From: Anaeramoeba ignava
Taxonomy: Eukaryota; Metamonada; Anaeramoebidae
Assembly (NCBI GenBank): GCA_028826165.1
Contig: JAPDFW010000078.1
Location: forward strand, 1-64,000
Length of the DNA: 64,000 bases
Direction: 5' to 3'
Shown: piece after piece, positions 1 through 10,582 of the stretch
How positions within the stretch are numbered: the first letter of the stretch is position 1
How the letters are laid out: every line of letters begins with the position of its first letter
Notes under the pieces: model-generated
Databases searched by the model: none
What the model saw: the letters and a program-made list of their open reading frames with translations, nothing else
Told to the model about the DNA's origin: nothing
Position numbers and translations under genes: made by a program

Positions 1-1506
1 ATGAAATTATTTATAAAATTTGAAAATTATAAAAAATCATAAAATTATTTATAAAAAATTAAAATTAATTATAAAATTATTTATAAAATTAAATTAATAT
101 TTATAAAATTAAATATAAAATTAAATATAAAATTATTTATAAAATTAAATATAAAATTAAATATAAAATTATTTATAAAATTATATATTAAATTATTTAT
201 AAAATTATATATAAAATTAAATATAAAAATTATTAATAAAATTATATATAAAATTATTTATAAATTAAATATAAAATTAAATATAAAATCAAATATAAAA
301 TTAAATATAAAATTATTTATAAAATTAAATATAAAATTATTTATAAAATTATTTATAAAATTATTTATAAAATTATTTATAAATTAAATATAAAATTAAT
401 TATAAAATTATTTATAAAATTATATATAAAATTAATTATAAAATTATTTATAAAATTATTTTATAAAATTATTTATAAAATTATTTATAAAATTAAATAT
501 AAAATTATTTATAAAATTATTTTATAAAATCAAATATAAAATTATTTATAAAATTATTTATAAAATTATTTATAAAATTAAATATAAAATTAAATATAAA
601 ATTATTAATAAAATTAATTATAAAATTAATTATAAATTATAAAATTATTTATAAAATTAATTATTAAATTATTTATAAAATTAAATATAAAATTATTTAT
701 AAAATTATTTATAAAATTATTTATAAAATTAATTATAAAATTAATTATAAAAATTATTTATAAAATTATTTATAAAATTATTTATAAAATTATTTATAAA
801 ATTATTAATAAAATTATATATAAAATTAAATATAAAATTATTAATAAAATTATATATAAAATTAAAAATATAAAATTATTAATAAAATTATTTATAAAAT
901 TAATTATAAAATTAAATATAAAATTATTTATAAAATTATTTATAAAAATTATTTATAAAATTAATTATAAAATTAATTATAAAATTAATTATAAAATTAA
1001 TTATAAAATTAATTATAAAATTAATTATAAAATTAATTATAAAATTAATTATAAAATTAATTATAAAATTAATTATAAAAATTAATTATTAAATTATTTA
1101 TAATATTATTTTATAAAATTAATTATAAAATTAATTATAAAATTATTTATAAAATTATTTATAATATTAATTATAATATTAATTATAAAATTAATTATAA
1201 ATTTAATTATAAATTTATTAATAAAATTATTAATAAAATTATTTATAAAATTATTTATAAAAATTATTTATAAATTAAATATAAAATTAAATATAAAATT
1301 ATTTATAAAATTATTAATAAAATTATTTATAAAATTAAATATAAAATTAAATATAAAATTAAATATAAAATTATTTATAAAATTATTAATAAAATTAATT
1401 ATAAAATTAAATATAAAATTAAATATAAAATTAATTATAAAATTATTTATAAAATTATTTATTAAATTATTTATTAAATTATTTATTAAATTATTTATAA
1501 AAAAAG
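1..1506. repeat. AT-only simple-repeat tract (12-bp family)
   Basis: The tract is made almost only of degenerate copies of a 12-bp unit, TTTATAAAATTA, and its variant with AAATATAAAATT. It ends in AAAAAG directly before the coding exon at 1513, which looks like a splice acceptor. The same unit, in the opposite orientation, fills introns 1 and 2 of the leucyl-tRNA synthetase gene (14934-17671). I infer an intron whose 5' exon lies outside the window. The long frames inside it arise because 12 is a multiple of three. Confidence 0.75.
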
Positions 1507-1512
1507 CATACA

Positions 1513-2415
1513 ATGGGAGAAACATCTGATTATCTTTTTCCAAATAACGAACCACCTTTTATTCGTCAGGATACAAAAAAATTAAGTTACTTAGAAAAAT
1601 GGGAAAAACTACAAAAAAAGAAAAGTTTATTAAAAGCAAAACAAGAACAGCAAAAACAAGAAGAACAAAAAAAAGAAGAAGAACAAAAAAAAGAAGAAAA
1701 ACAAAATGAGATTGAAACTGAAAAACAATCACAAGAAGAAAACAAAATAGATTTAAATTTTGACCAAAACAAGAATTTGAAAAAAATAAAGAAACAAAAA
1801 AAATCTCAAAAATTTGAAGAAACATTTTTTGAAACAGCTTATCATAAAAAAAAACAACTCTCAAAACAAAAAGAACTTTATGATTTCTTCTTTGTTTGTG
1901 AAGATGAAAATTTAGAAGAAGAAAATCAAAATCAAAATCAAATTCAAAATCAAAATCAAAATGAAATTCAAATTCAAAATCAAATTCAAAAAGAAATTCA
2001 AAATCAAAATCAAATTCAAAATCAAATTCAAATTCAAAATCAAAATGAAATTCAAATTCAAAAAGAAATTCAAAATCAAAATCAAATTCAAAATCAAAAT
2101 CAAATTCAAATTCAAAATCAAATTCAAAATGAAATTCAAAATCAAAATCAAAATCAAAATCAAATTCAAAATCAAATTCAAAATCAAAATCAAATTCAAA
2201 TTCAAAATCAAAATCAAAATCAAATGATAATTGAAGATGAAAAAGAAAAAGAAAAAGAGAATGAAAAAGAAAAAGAAAATTCTTTTTCATTATTTAATTT
2301 AAATCAACAAAAATCTTCTTTTCTAATTCAAAATTTAGAAGATATTTCACCACAAGCTCTTTTTGATAAATTTGATCAATTAGAACAAGAAATTTATCAA
2401 TTACTTAAAAAATAA
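1513..2415 (+). CDS. Gln/Asn/Lys-rich low-complexity protein, probably a 3' exon
   Basis: Not recognised. The 300-residue frame begins MGETSDYLFPNNEPPF, continues with a Lys/Gln/Glu-rich stretch likely to form a charged helix (about residues 25-85), then a basic patch, then a run of alternating IQ/NQ/EIQ dipeptides (about 137-237) encoded by AATCAA/ATTCAA hexamers. It closes with a non-repetitive tail containing IQNLEDISPQALFDKFDQLE that could be an amphipathic helix. ATG 1513 is the first Met, but the frame stays open upstream to an AG at 1505-1506, and the T-rich element seen before other genes is missing. I therefore think 1507-2415 is a terminal exon whose start lies left of the window; a complete gene starting at 1513 remains possible. 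VPS35 starts 115 bp downstream on the same strand. Confidence 0.6.
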   Translation: MGETSDYLFPNNEPPFIRQDTKKLSYLEKWEKLQKKKSLLKAKQEQQKQEEQKKEEEQKKEEKQNEIETEKQSQEENKIDLNFDQNKNLKKIKKQKKSQKFEETFFETAYHKKKQLSKQKELYDFFFVCEDENLEEENQNQNQIQNQNQNEIQIQNQIQKEIQNQNQIQNQIQIQNQNEIQIQKEIQNQNQIQNQNQIQIQNQIQNEIQNQNQNQNQIQNQIQNQNQIQIQNQNQNQMIIEDEKEKEKENEKEKENSFSLFNLNQQKSSFLIQNLEDISPQALFDKFDQLEQEIYQLLKK

Positions 2416-2495
2416 AGAATTTTCAATTTCCTTTTATTAATTTTTTTAATTCCATTTTTTCTTTTTGTTTTTTAATTTTTTTTTTAATTTTTTTT

Positions 2496-2507
2496 TTTCA
2501 TTTTTTT
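2496..2507 (+). promoter_or_regulatory. TTTCATTTTTT element of VPS35
   Basis: The element ends 23 bp before the VPS35 ATG, inside a T-rich leader. This is the class of element described under findings. Confidence 0.4.
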
Positions 2508-2530
2508 ACTTCTTTTTTATTCTATTATTA

Positions 2531-5500
2531 ATGTCAAATCCACTTGCAAAAAGAGCAAAATCAGTTAAATCAAAATTACAAAGTATTTTAACTCCAGATC
2601 AAGAACAAGCACAAATTTTAAAAGAAATAACAACAAAAGTAAACTGAAAATTAAGCTCATTTAACAAAAATTTCAATTATCCAATTTTATTTTTAAAAAT
2701 AAAAATAAATAAATGGAAAAATTTTTGTTTAAGGTTCAAAAAGAATTGCTTTTCTTTATGAGAAAGGATTTAGACGAACAAAAAACATGGATAGCTCTTG
2801 ATAAAGCATCTTCTATGATTGAAGAATTATCAACAACGGCTTTATCACCCAAAAATTATTATAATCTTTGTAATTAAAAAAAAATAATTTAATTTAAATA
2901 TTTTCTTTTTTTTTTTTTAAATAAAAATTATTAATAGATAATTTATTTATTTAAAAGATATGTTAATTTTTGATGAACTTCGTTATCTTGAGTTATATCT
3001 TCATGATGAAATTAAAAAGGGAACAAAAGCTATTGAAATTTATAAAAGAGTTCAATTTACAGGAAAAGTTCTTCCAAGATTATATTTACTTGTTACTTGT
3101 GGATCTGTTTTAATAAAAAGCAAAGAAGTTCCAGTCAAAGTTAAAATTAAAATTCATTTTGAAATTAAAATTCATTTTAAATTTAAAATTCATTTATAAA
3201 ATTCATTTATAAAATTCATTTTGAAATTAAAATTCATTTATAAAATTCATTTATAAAATTCATTTTGAAATTAAAATTCATTTATAAAATTAAAATTCAT
3301 TTTGAAATTAAAATTCATTTTGAAGTTAAAATTCATTTTGAAGTTAAAATTCATTTTGAAGTTAAAATTCATTTATAAAATTCATTTATAAAATTCATTT
3401 ATAAAATTAATTTATAAAATTCATTTATAAAATTCATTTATAAAATTCATTTATAAAATTCATTTATAAAATTAAAATTCATTTTGAAATTAAAATTCAT
3501 TTTGAAATTAAAATTCATTTTGAAATTAAAATTCATTTTGAAATTAAAATTCATTTATAAAATTCATTTTGAAATTAAAATTAAAAGGATGTTCTCCAAG
3601 ATTTAGTTGATATGTGTAGAGGAATTCAACATCCAACAAAAGGTCTCTTTCTTCGTTACTATTTAATTCAAATGACAAAAGATAAACTTCCCGATTTAAA
3701 TTCTGAATATTCAAAGTAAATATTTCATTCAAAAAAAAAATAATTGAAAAATTTTTTTATTGATAATAATATTATTGTTAAAATTCAAGTTCAAGAGATG
3801 GAAGTGTTAAAGATAGCATTGATTTTATTCTTTTCAATTTTGTTGAATCAAATAAATTATGGGTTCGAATTCAATATCAAACACCACCAGCTAATTTATC
3901 AGAAGAAAAGAAAAAACAGGCGAAAATGATGTATCAAAAAGAAAGAGCAGAAATAAGAACACTTATTGGAATCAATTTAGTCAGATTATCACAATTAGAA
4001 GGAGTTGATATCTCTCTTTATCATGGAGTTGTTCTTCCCAAGATTATTGAGCAAATTATTGAATGTCATGATACTCTTGCTCAACAATATCTTTTGGAAG
4101 TTATTTCTCAAGTTTTTTCAGATGAATTCCATTTGAAGACTTTAACTCTTTTGTTGGAACCAATTGCAAAACTTCAATCGGAAGTTAATATCAAAAATAT
4201 TTATAATGATTTAATTGATAGATTGATTAGATATTCTCAAGAAAATCCAAAAATGATTCCTAATGATGTTGATATTTTTAATGTTTTTTTCAATTCTTTT
4301 CAAAGTGTTGCTGATACTTGTTCTACAATTACAAGATATGAGTTATTAACAATTCTTCATTATATTTTGAAACTTTCTCTTTCTTTATATTTAGCAAAAC
4401 TTGATAATACAGAAAAAATATTAAATTCAGCAAAAGAATTAATTGAAGCCAGTGATAAGTACATTAATTTAAATTAAAAATAAAAAATATTTTAAAATTA
4501 ATTAATTCAATTCAAATTCAAATTCAAATTCAAATTCAATTCAATTCAAATTAAATTCAAATTCAAATTCAAATTAAATTCAATTCAAATTCAAATTAAA
4601 TTCAAATTCAAATTCAAATTAAATTCAAATTCAAATTAAATTAAATTCAAATTAAATTAAATTCAAATTCAAATTAAATTCAAATTAAATTCAATTTAAA
4701 TTCAAATTCAAATTCAAATTCAAATTCAAATTCAAATTCAAATTAAATTCAATTCAAATTAAATTCAAATTAAATTAAATTCAAATTAAATTCAATTCAA
4801 ATTCAAAAATTATTTAGAAATGATCCTAAAGAAATACAAGAATTTTATGATATTTTGAAAACAGCTTTGGAAAAATATAATAATGCAAATGTGATTTTGG
4901 AATTTGGATCATTTACTTCATCTATTAATTTACTTCCTTATGAACAAAGAAGAAAAATAGCACATGATTTTGTTGATAATGTTGTTAAAAATGCAACAAT
5001 AATTTCTGAACTTGATAAAGTATAATAACAACAAAAGAAAATAGATTCAAAAACAAATTTTTATTAATTTTATTATTTTTATTAATTATTTTTTAGGTTA
5101 AAAAATTTCTTGAAACAATTCAAGTTTTATTACAAGATTCAGAAGATGCACCACCTTATAGAAAAGACGATGATTATGAACAATCTATTTTTGAATCAGA
5201 ACAAGAATCTGTTTGTCGTGCTGCTCATTTACTTACATCACCTAATAATATCAATGAAAGCTTTCAAATTCTACAGGTTTATAAATTTAAATTCAAAAAT
5301 TAAATTTAAAATTAAATTCAAAATTAAATTTAAAATTAAATTCAAAATTAAATTTAAAATTAAATTCAATTAAATCCAAATTTAAAAATTATAAATTCAA
5401 AATCAAAAATTAAATTTAAATTCAAAAATTAAATTCAAAATTAAAAATTAAATTTAAAATTAAATTCAAAATTAAAATTAAAAATTAAATTTAAAATTAA

Positions 5501-7787
5501 ATTTAAAAATTAAATTCAAAATTAAAATTAAAAATTAAATTTAAAATTAAATTCAAAATTAAATTCAAAATTAAATTCAAAATTAAATTTAAAATTAAAT
5601 TTAAAATTAAATTCAAAATTAAAATTAAATTCAAATTCAAAAATTAAATTTAAATTCAAAAATCAAATTCAAAAATCAAATTCAATTTAAAAATTAAATT
5701 TAAATTCAAAAATTAAATTCAATTAAATTTAAATTCAAAATTAAATTCAAATTCAAAAATTAAATTTAAATTCAAAATTAAATTTAAATTTAAATCCAAA
5801 TTCAAAAATTAAATTTAAAATTAAATTCAAAAATTATAAATTCAAATTCAATTAAATTAAATTCAAAATTAAATTTAAAATTAAATTTAAAATTAAATTC
5901 AAATTCAAAAATTATAAATTCAAATTCAAAATTAAATTCAAATTCAAAAATTAAATTTAAATTTAAATCCAAATTCAAAAATTAAATTTAAATAATTTTA
6001 TTTTATAATTATTTAAGTTACTTGCTTCAAGTTTTGGAACTGGTGGAGAAAGAAGAGTCCAATTTACTGTTTATCCATTAATTTTTATTGCTTTAAAACT
6101 TGCATTTTCAATTCAATCACATCAAAAGAAAAAAATTGAAGTTCCTTTTACTGCAAAAAAAGTTTTCCAATTTGTTCATAAAATTTTAAGTTCTTTAAAA
6201 GCTATTTTACCTGAAATTACACTTCGTTTATTTCTTCAAGCAGCTCAAGCATCATCTAAATGTGGATTTGAAGCAATTACATATGAATTTATGACACAAG
6301 TAAAAATAATTTTAATTTTAATTTTAATTATAATTATAATTTGATATTTTAATTTTAATTTCAAAATGAATTTTAATTTCAAAATGAATTTTAATTATAA
6401 TTTGAATTTGAATTTTAATTTTAATTTGAATTTTAATTTTAATTTTAATTTCAAAATGAATTTTAATTATAATTTTTAATTTTAATTTCAAAATGAATTT
6501 TAATTTTAATTTTAATTTTAATTTTAATTTTAAATTTGATTTTAATTTCAAAATGAATTTTAATTTCAAAATGAATTTTAATTTTAATTTCAAAATGAAT
6601 TTTAATTTTAATTTTAATTTTATATTTTAATTTCAAAATGAATTTTAATTTCAAAATGAATTTTAATTTTAATTTTATATTTTAATTTCAAAATCAATTT
6701 TAATTTTAATTTTAATTTTAATTTGAATTTTAATTTCAAAATGAATTTTAATTATAATTTTAATTTGAATTTGAATTTTAATTTTAATTTGAATTTTAAT
6801 TTTAATTTTAATTTCAAAATGAATTTTAATTTCAAAATGAATTTTAATTATAATTTTTAATTTTAATTTTAATTTCAAAATGAATTTTAATTTTAATTTT
6901 AATTTTAATTTGAATTTGAATTTTAATTTTAATTTTAATTTTAATTTGAATTTATATTTTAATTTCAAAATGAATTTTAATTATAATTTTTAATTTTAAT
7001 TTGAATTTTAATTTTAATTATAATATTTATTTTTAAAATTAAAAAGGCTATCCTTGCTTATGAAGAATTCATCGTTGTAACAAATCAACAATATTATATC
7101 ATAAGTTTAATCATTTCAACACTTCAAACAATACGTTCATTTGGAGAAGATAATTTTAGTTCATTATCAAATCAATGTGGAGGATATTCATCAAAATTAA
7201 TGTTAAACACACATCAATCAAGAGCAGTTTATAAATGTGGATATTTATTTTGGGCAGATGATGTTATCATTGAAGAAAAAGTAAAAGAAACAAAAAAACC
7301 GAAAGAAAAAAAACCAAAAAAAGAAAAAAAAGAAAAAAAAGAATCAGATTCAAGTGATTCATCAGAATCAGAATCAGAATCAGAATCAGAATCAGATGAA
7401 GAAGTAGAAAAAACCGTTACTATCAAACCATATTTTCATGATAGCAAAAGATTATTTGGATGCGTTTCAAGAGCTATTCGTGTTGCTGGATCTTCAATGG
7501 AACCTGCTGCCATGTTCGAGTTACTTTTTGAAATTCTTAATGTTTGTTTGTATTTCTTTGATAAAGGTGCTCCTGAAATCAATGCAGATTATATCAACAG
7601 ATTATTGCAATTAATTTTCCAAAACAAGAAAGAAAATGACTTCAAATTCTCTCAATTGGTTTCTCATGATGTTTTAATGTTCTTTAAATCAACTATTCAA
7701 CATATTGATTATTGCAAGAAATCAGGTCCAAATCAAAAACAATATTCAGAGATTGATTGTTCTCAATTAGCAGCTAATTTGGATTAA
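2531..7787 (+). CDS. VPS35: VPS35, retromer cargo-recognition subunit
   Basis: VPS35 is the helical-solenoid scaffold of retromer, which with VPS26 and VPS29 sorts endosomal cargo back to the Golgi or plasma membrane. I join nine exons: 2531-2638, 2734-2869, 2958-3139, 3588-3715, 3796-4458, 4818-5019, 5097-5276, 6018-6299 and 7047-7787, giving about 873 residues (human protein 796). All joins keep frame with GT-AG introns. Family landmarks appear in order: PRLYLLVT (the conserved PRLYLL patch needed for VPS26 binding), [48 protein letters not shown] and LRLFLQAAQ. Exon 9 carries an extra Lys-rich then Ser/Glu/Asp-rich insertion (about 7275-7415) absent from animal VPS35. Exon 5 could instead start at 3790, adding two residues. 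Four introns are filled with simple repeats. Confidence 0.95.
3140..3587. repeat. VPS35 intron 3, AATTCATTTATAA-type repeat
   Basis: This 448-bp intron alternates two related units, AAATTCATTTAT and AAATTCATTTTGAAATTA. It has GTTAAA at its 5' end and AAAAG at its 3' end, so the repeat reaches almost to both splice sites. Confidence 0.85.
4459..4817. repeat. VPS35 intron 5, AAATTC hexamer repeat
   Basis: The intron runs from GTACAT to TTATTTAG and is dominated by AAATTC and AAATTAAATTC units from about 4505 to 4805. Confidence 0.85.
5277..6017. repeat. VPS35 intron 7, AAATTAAATTC repeat
   Basis: This 741-bp intron consists of AAAATTAAATTCAAAATTAAATTT-type copies, between GTTTAT and ATTTAAG. 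Confidence 0.85.
6300..7046. repeat. VPS35 intron 8, TTTTAATTTCAAAATGAA repeat
   Basis: This 747-bp intron holds copies of TTTTAATTTCAAAATGAA mixed with TTTTAA hexamers. The motif differs from those of the other introns in the gene. Frames on the minus strand in this stretch (Lys/Leu/Ile-only) are repeat artefacts. Confidence 0.85.
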
Positions 7788-7960
7788 TTCATCAATTCAT
7801 TATTTCTTTTAATTTTTAATTTTTAATTTTTAATTCCAAATTTTTCAAAATTAATTTCTATTTTTTTTAATTCCAAATTTTTCAATTAAAAATAAATAAT
7901 CGATGATCAAATTTTTGCTTTTTTTTTTTCCCAATTTTGATTTTTTAATTTCGATTATTT

Positions 7961-7980
7961 TTTTTTTTCATTTTTTTTTT
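7961..7980 (+). promoter_or_regulatory. TTTCATTTTTT element of the lectin gene
   Basis: The T-rich run with a central CA ends 27 bp before the preferred ATG at 8008. It lies inside the frame that would use the earlier ATG at 7903, which argues against that earlier start. Confidence 0.4.
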
Positions 7981-8007
7981 TCAATTAAAAGAAAAAATTT
8001 TAAAGAA

Positions 8008-9132
8008 ATGGCTGTTAGATTTGTAAAAATCCAACATTATCGAAATGAATATTTACATGTTTCACAAGTTGAAGTTCTAACTTTTGATGGCAAAAATATT
8101 GCACTTGGAAAAAAAGCAACACAATCAAGTGTTTATTCACACTCAAAAAACCCAATTGCAGAAAGAGCAGTAGATGGGAATACAGAAACAGATTGGAATC
8201 GAGGAAACTTAACTCACACTAATCAAGAGAAATCATGGTTACTAATTGATTTGGGACAAAATTATCCTTTTCAATCAATTCACAGAATCAATGTGTATAA
8301 CAGAACTGATTGCTGCAATGAGCGACTTGAAGAAGCTGTGTTGTACTTACTGGATGATCATGAAAAAGAATTGTTCTCAAATGTTTTATGTGGAGCAATG
8401 ATTCCTCAAGCAATTTATGTGAATAAAATTGAGAATGTAAAAGTTCGCAAAGTGAAAATTGAACACATTCGAAGTGAATATTTACATGTTTCACAAGTTG
8501 AAGTTCTAACTTTTGATGGCAAAAATATTGCACTTGGAAAAAAAGCAACACAATCAAGTGTTTATTCACACTCAAAAAATCCAATTGCAGAAAGAGCAGT
8601 AGATGGGAATACAGAAACAGATTGGAATCGAGGAAACTTAACTCACACTAATCAAGAGAAATCATGGTTACTAATTGATTTGGAACAAGAATATCTCTTC
8701 AAAGACATCAACAAAATAATCACTTATAACAGAAGTGACGGCTGCAATGAAAGGCTTAGCGGAGCAATTCTTCAAATTATTTCTTCTGATAATTTTGTTA
8801 TTTGGCATTCCACCTTTAATTCAAGACCATTCGCACAAGTTAAGGTTGTTAATGATAAACTTTTCAAATTAAAATTATCTTCTTCAGTGTCTAATTCTGC
8901 TCTTGGTGATACAAGTTCTCCTTCTCAAGTAGATCCTTTCCAAGCTTTTCAAAACGCTCAATATCGTCAATTCCAAGAGTTTCTTCAACTTCAGTTCCAA
9001 CAATTCCGTGAGCTTAATGGCCAAAATCAAGGTCTTGATCAAAATCTTCAATTCCAGAATCCTCAATTTCAATTACCAAGTCAATATGGAAATTATTCTA
9101 ATCAAGAAAATATTGATCCCTATTTTCGATAA
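8008..9132 (+). CDS. Tandem F-type lectin (discoidin-fold) protein
   Basis: A predicted fucose-binding lectin with two F5/8C-like domains in one 374-residue intronless frame. Each domain reads EYLHVSQVEVLTFDGKNIAL, then KKATQSSVYS, AVDGN, a THT histidine and an Asn-Arg loop. The F-type sugar motif (His, then RxDxxxxR) is present twice: H70 with R99-D101-R106 (RTDCCNER, with the family's adjacent Cys pair) and H213 with R242-D244-R249 (RSDGCNER, one Cys lost). His-Arg spacing is 28 residues, slightly longer than the usual 26. The tail (about residues 290-374) is Gln/Phe/Asn-rich. I prefer ATG 8008: the extension from 7903 is a Phe-rich reading of the T-rich leader. If 7903 were used, that segment could mimic a signal peptide. 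The ligand is inferred from the motif only. Confidence 0.85.
   Translation: MAVRFVKIQHYRNEYLHVSQVEVLTFDGKNIALGKKATQSSVYSHSKNPIAERAVDGNTETDWNRGNLTHTNQEKSWLLIDLGQNYPFQSIHRINVYNRTDCCNERLEEAVLYLLDDHEKELFSNVLCGAMIPQAIYVNKIENVKVRKVKIEHIRSEYLHVSQVEVLTFDGKNIALGKKATQSSVYSHSKNPIAERAVDGNTETDWNRGNLTHTNQEKSWLLIDLEQEYLFKDINKIITYNRSDGCNERLSGAILQIISSDNFVIWHSTFNSRPFAQVKVVNDKLFKLKLSSSVSNSALGDTSSPSQVDPFQAFQNAQYRQFQEFLQLQFQQFRELNGQNQGLDQNLQFQNPQFQLPSQYGNYSNQENIDPYFR
8046..8254 (+). repeat. Near-identical internal duplication, copy 1 (copy 2 at 8475-8683)
   Basis: These 209 bp recur at an offset of exactly 429 bp (143 codons), with one synonymous C/T difference that I can find. Sequence on both sides within the same domains diverges freely. 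Confidence 0.9.
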
Positions 9133-10582
9133 AAATTAAAAAGACTCAAAAAAAGAAACAACATTCAAATTTAATTCAAAATTCAAATTTAATTCAAATT
9201 TAATTCAAATTTAATTCCAAATTCAATTCAAATTCAATTCAAATAATTCAAATTCAAATTTAATTCAAAATTTAATTCAAAATTCAAACTTAATTCAAAT
9301 TTAATTTCAAATTCAATTCTAATTCAAATTTCAATTTCAAATTCAATCCAAATTTAATTCCAAAATTTAATTCAAATTTAATTCAAATTCTAATTTTAAT
9401 TCAAATTCAAAATTTAATTCAAATTCAAAATTTAATTCAAAATTCAATTCAAATTTAATTCAAATTTAATCCAAATTTAATTCAAATTCAAATTTAAATT
9501 CAATTCAAAATTTAATTCAAATTTAATTCAAAATCAAATTCAAAATTCAAATTTAATTCAAATTTTAATTCAAATTTAATTCAAATTCAATTCAATTTAA
9601 TTCAAATTCAAAATTTAATTCAAAATTCAATCAAATTTAATTCAAATTTAATTCAATTCAAATCAAATTCAAATCAAATTCAAATCCAAATTTAATTTAA
9701 ATTTAATTCAAATTTAATTCCAAATTCAATTCAAATTCAATTAAAATTCAATTTCAATTTCAATTTTAAAATTCAAAATTTAATTCAAATTCAATTCAAA
9801 ATTTAATTCAAATTTTAATCCAAATTCAATTCAAATTCAAATTCTAATTCAAATTCAAATTTAATTTCAATTCAAATTTAATTCTAATTCAATTCAAATT
9901 TAATTCAAATTCAAATTCAAAATTTAATTTCAAAATCAAATTTAATTCAATTCAATTCAAATTTAATTTAATTCAATTCAAATTTAATTCAAATTCAAAT
10001 TTTAATTCCAAATTCAAAATTCAATTTAATTCAAATTTAATTCAAATTCAAATTTAATTCAAATTCAAATTTAATTCAAATTCAATTCAAATTCAAATTT
10101 AATTCAAATTCAAATTTAATTTAATTCAAATCAAATTTCAAATTCAAATTCAAATCAAATTCAAATTCAATTCAATTTCAAATTTAATTCAAATTTAATT
10201 CAATTTCAATTCAAATTTAATTCTAAATTCAATTCAAATTTAATTCAAATTTAATTCAAATTTCAATTCAAATTTTAATTCAAATTCAAATTCAAATTTC
10301 AAATTCCAAAATTTAATTCAAAATTTAATCCAAAATTTAATTCAAATTTAATTCAAATTCAAATTTAATTTAATTCAAATTCAAAATTTAATTTAATTCA
10401 AATTTAATTCAAATTTAATTCAAATTTTTTTGATTTTGATTTCGAATTAAAAAGAAAAACATTCAATTTTAATTTTGATTTTGATCTAAAAAAAAAAGAA
10501 AATTTGATTTTTATTGAAATTTTTAAAAGAAAAAAATGGAAAATGAAAAATGGAAAATGGAAAATGATTTTAATTTGTGGAA
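9133..10582. repeat. Convergent intergenic region of AATTCAAATTT repeats
   Basis: From about 9165 to 10425 the region is degenerate AATTCAAATTT and AATTCAAA copies, followed by an A/T-rich stretch with GGAAAATG repeats (10537-10565). It separates the stop codons of the lectin and leucyl-tRNA synthetase genes. I see no coding exon or RNA gene in it. Confidence 0.8.

Noticed and set aside
1-1500. Telomeric or chromosome-end repeat
   Set aside because: The same motif fills internal introns at 14934-17671, and it contains no G-rich telomere-like unit.
1268-1555. Open frames of Asn/Ile/Phe or Lys/Ile/Tyr in AT repeats (also 6324-6968, 15457-15900, 17162-17683, 18840-19178, 33246-33626)
   Set aside because: They exist because 6- and 12-bp repeats keep phase and lack stop codons in some frames. 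They lie in introns and spacers, and none has a normal start context apart from the MESE exon at 17672-17683.
7903-8007. N-terminal extension of the lectin that looks like a signal peptide
   Set aside because: Its Phe/Ile content comes from the T-rich leader found before all genes here, and the TTTCATTTTT element would lie inside the coding region. The start at 8008 is preferred; secretion is not excluded.
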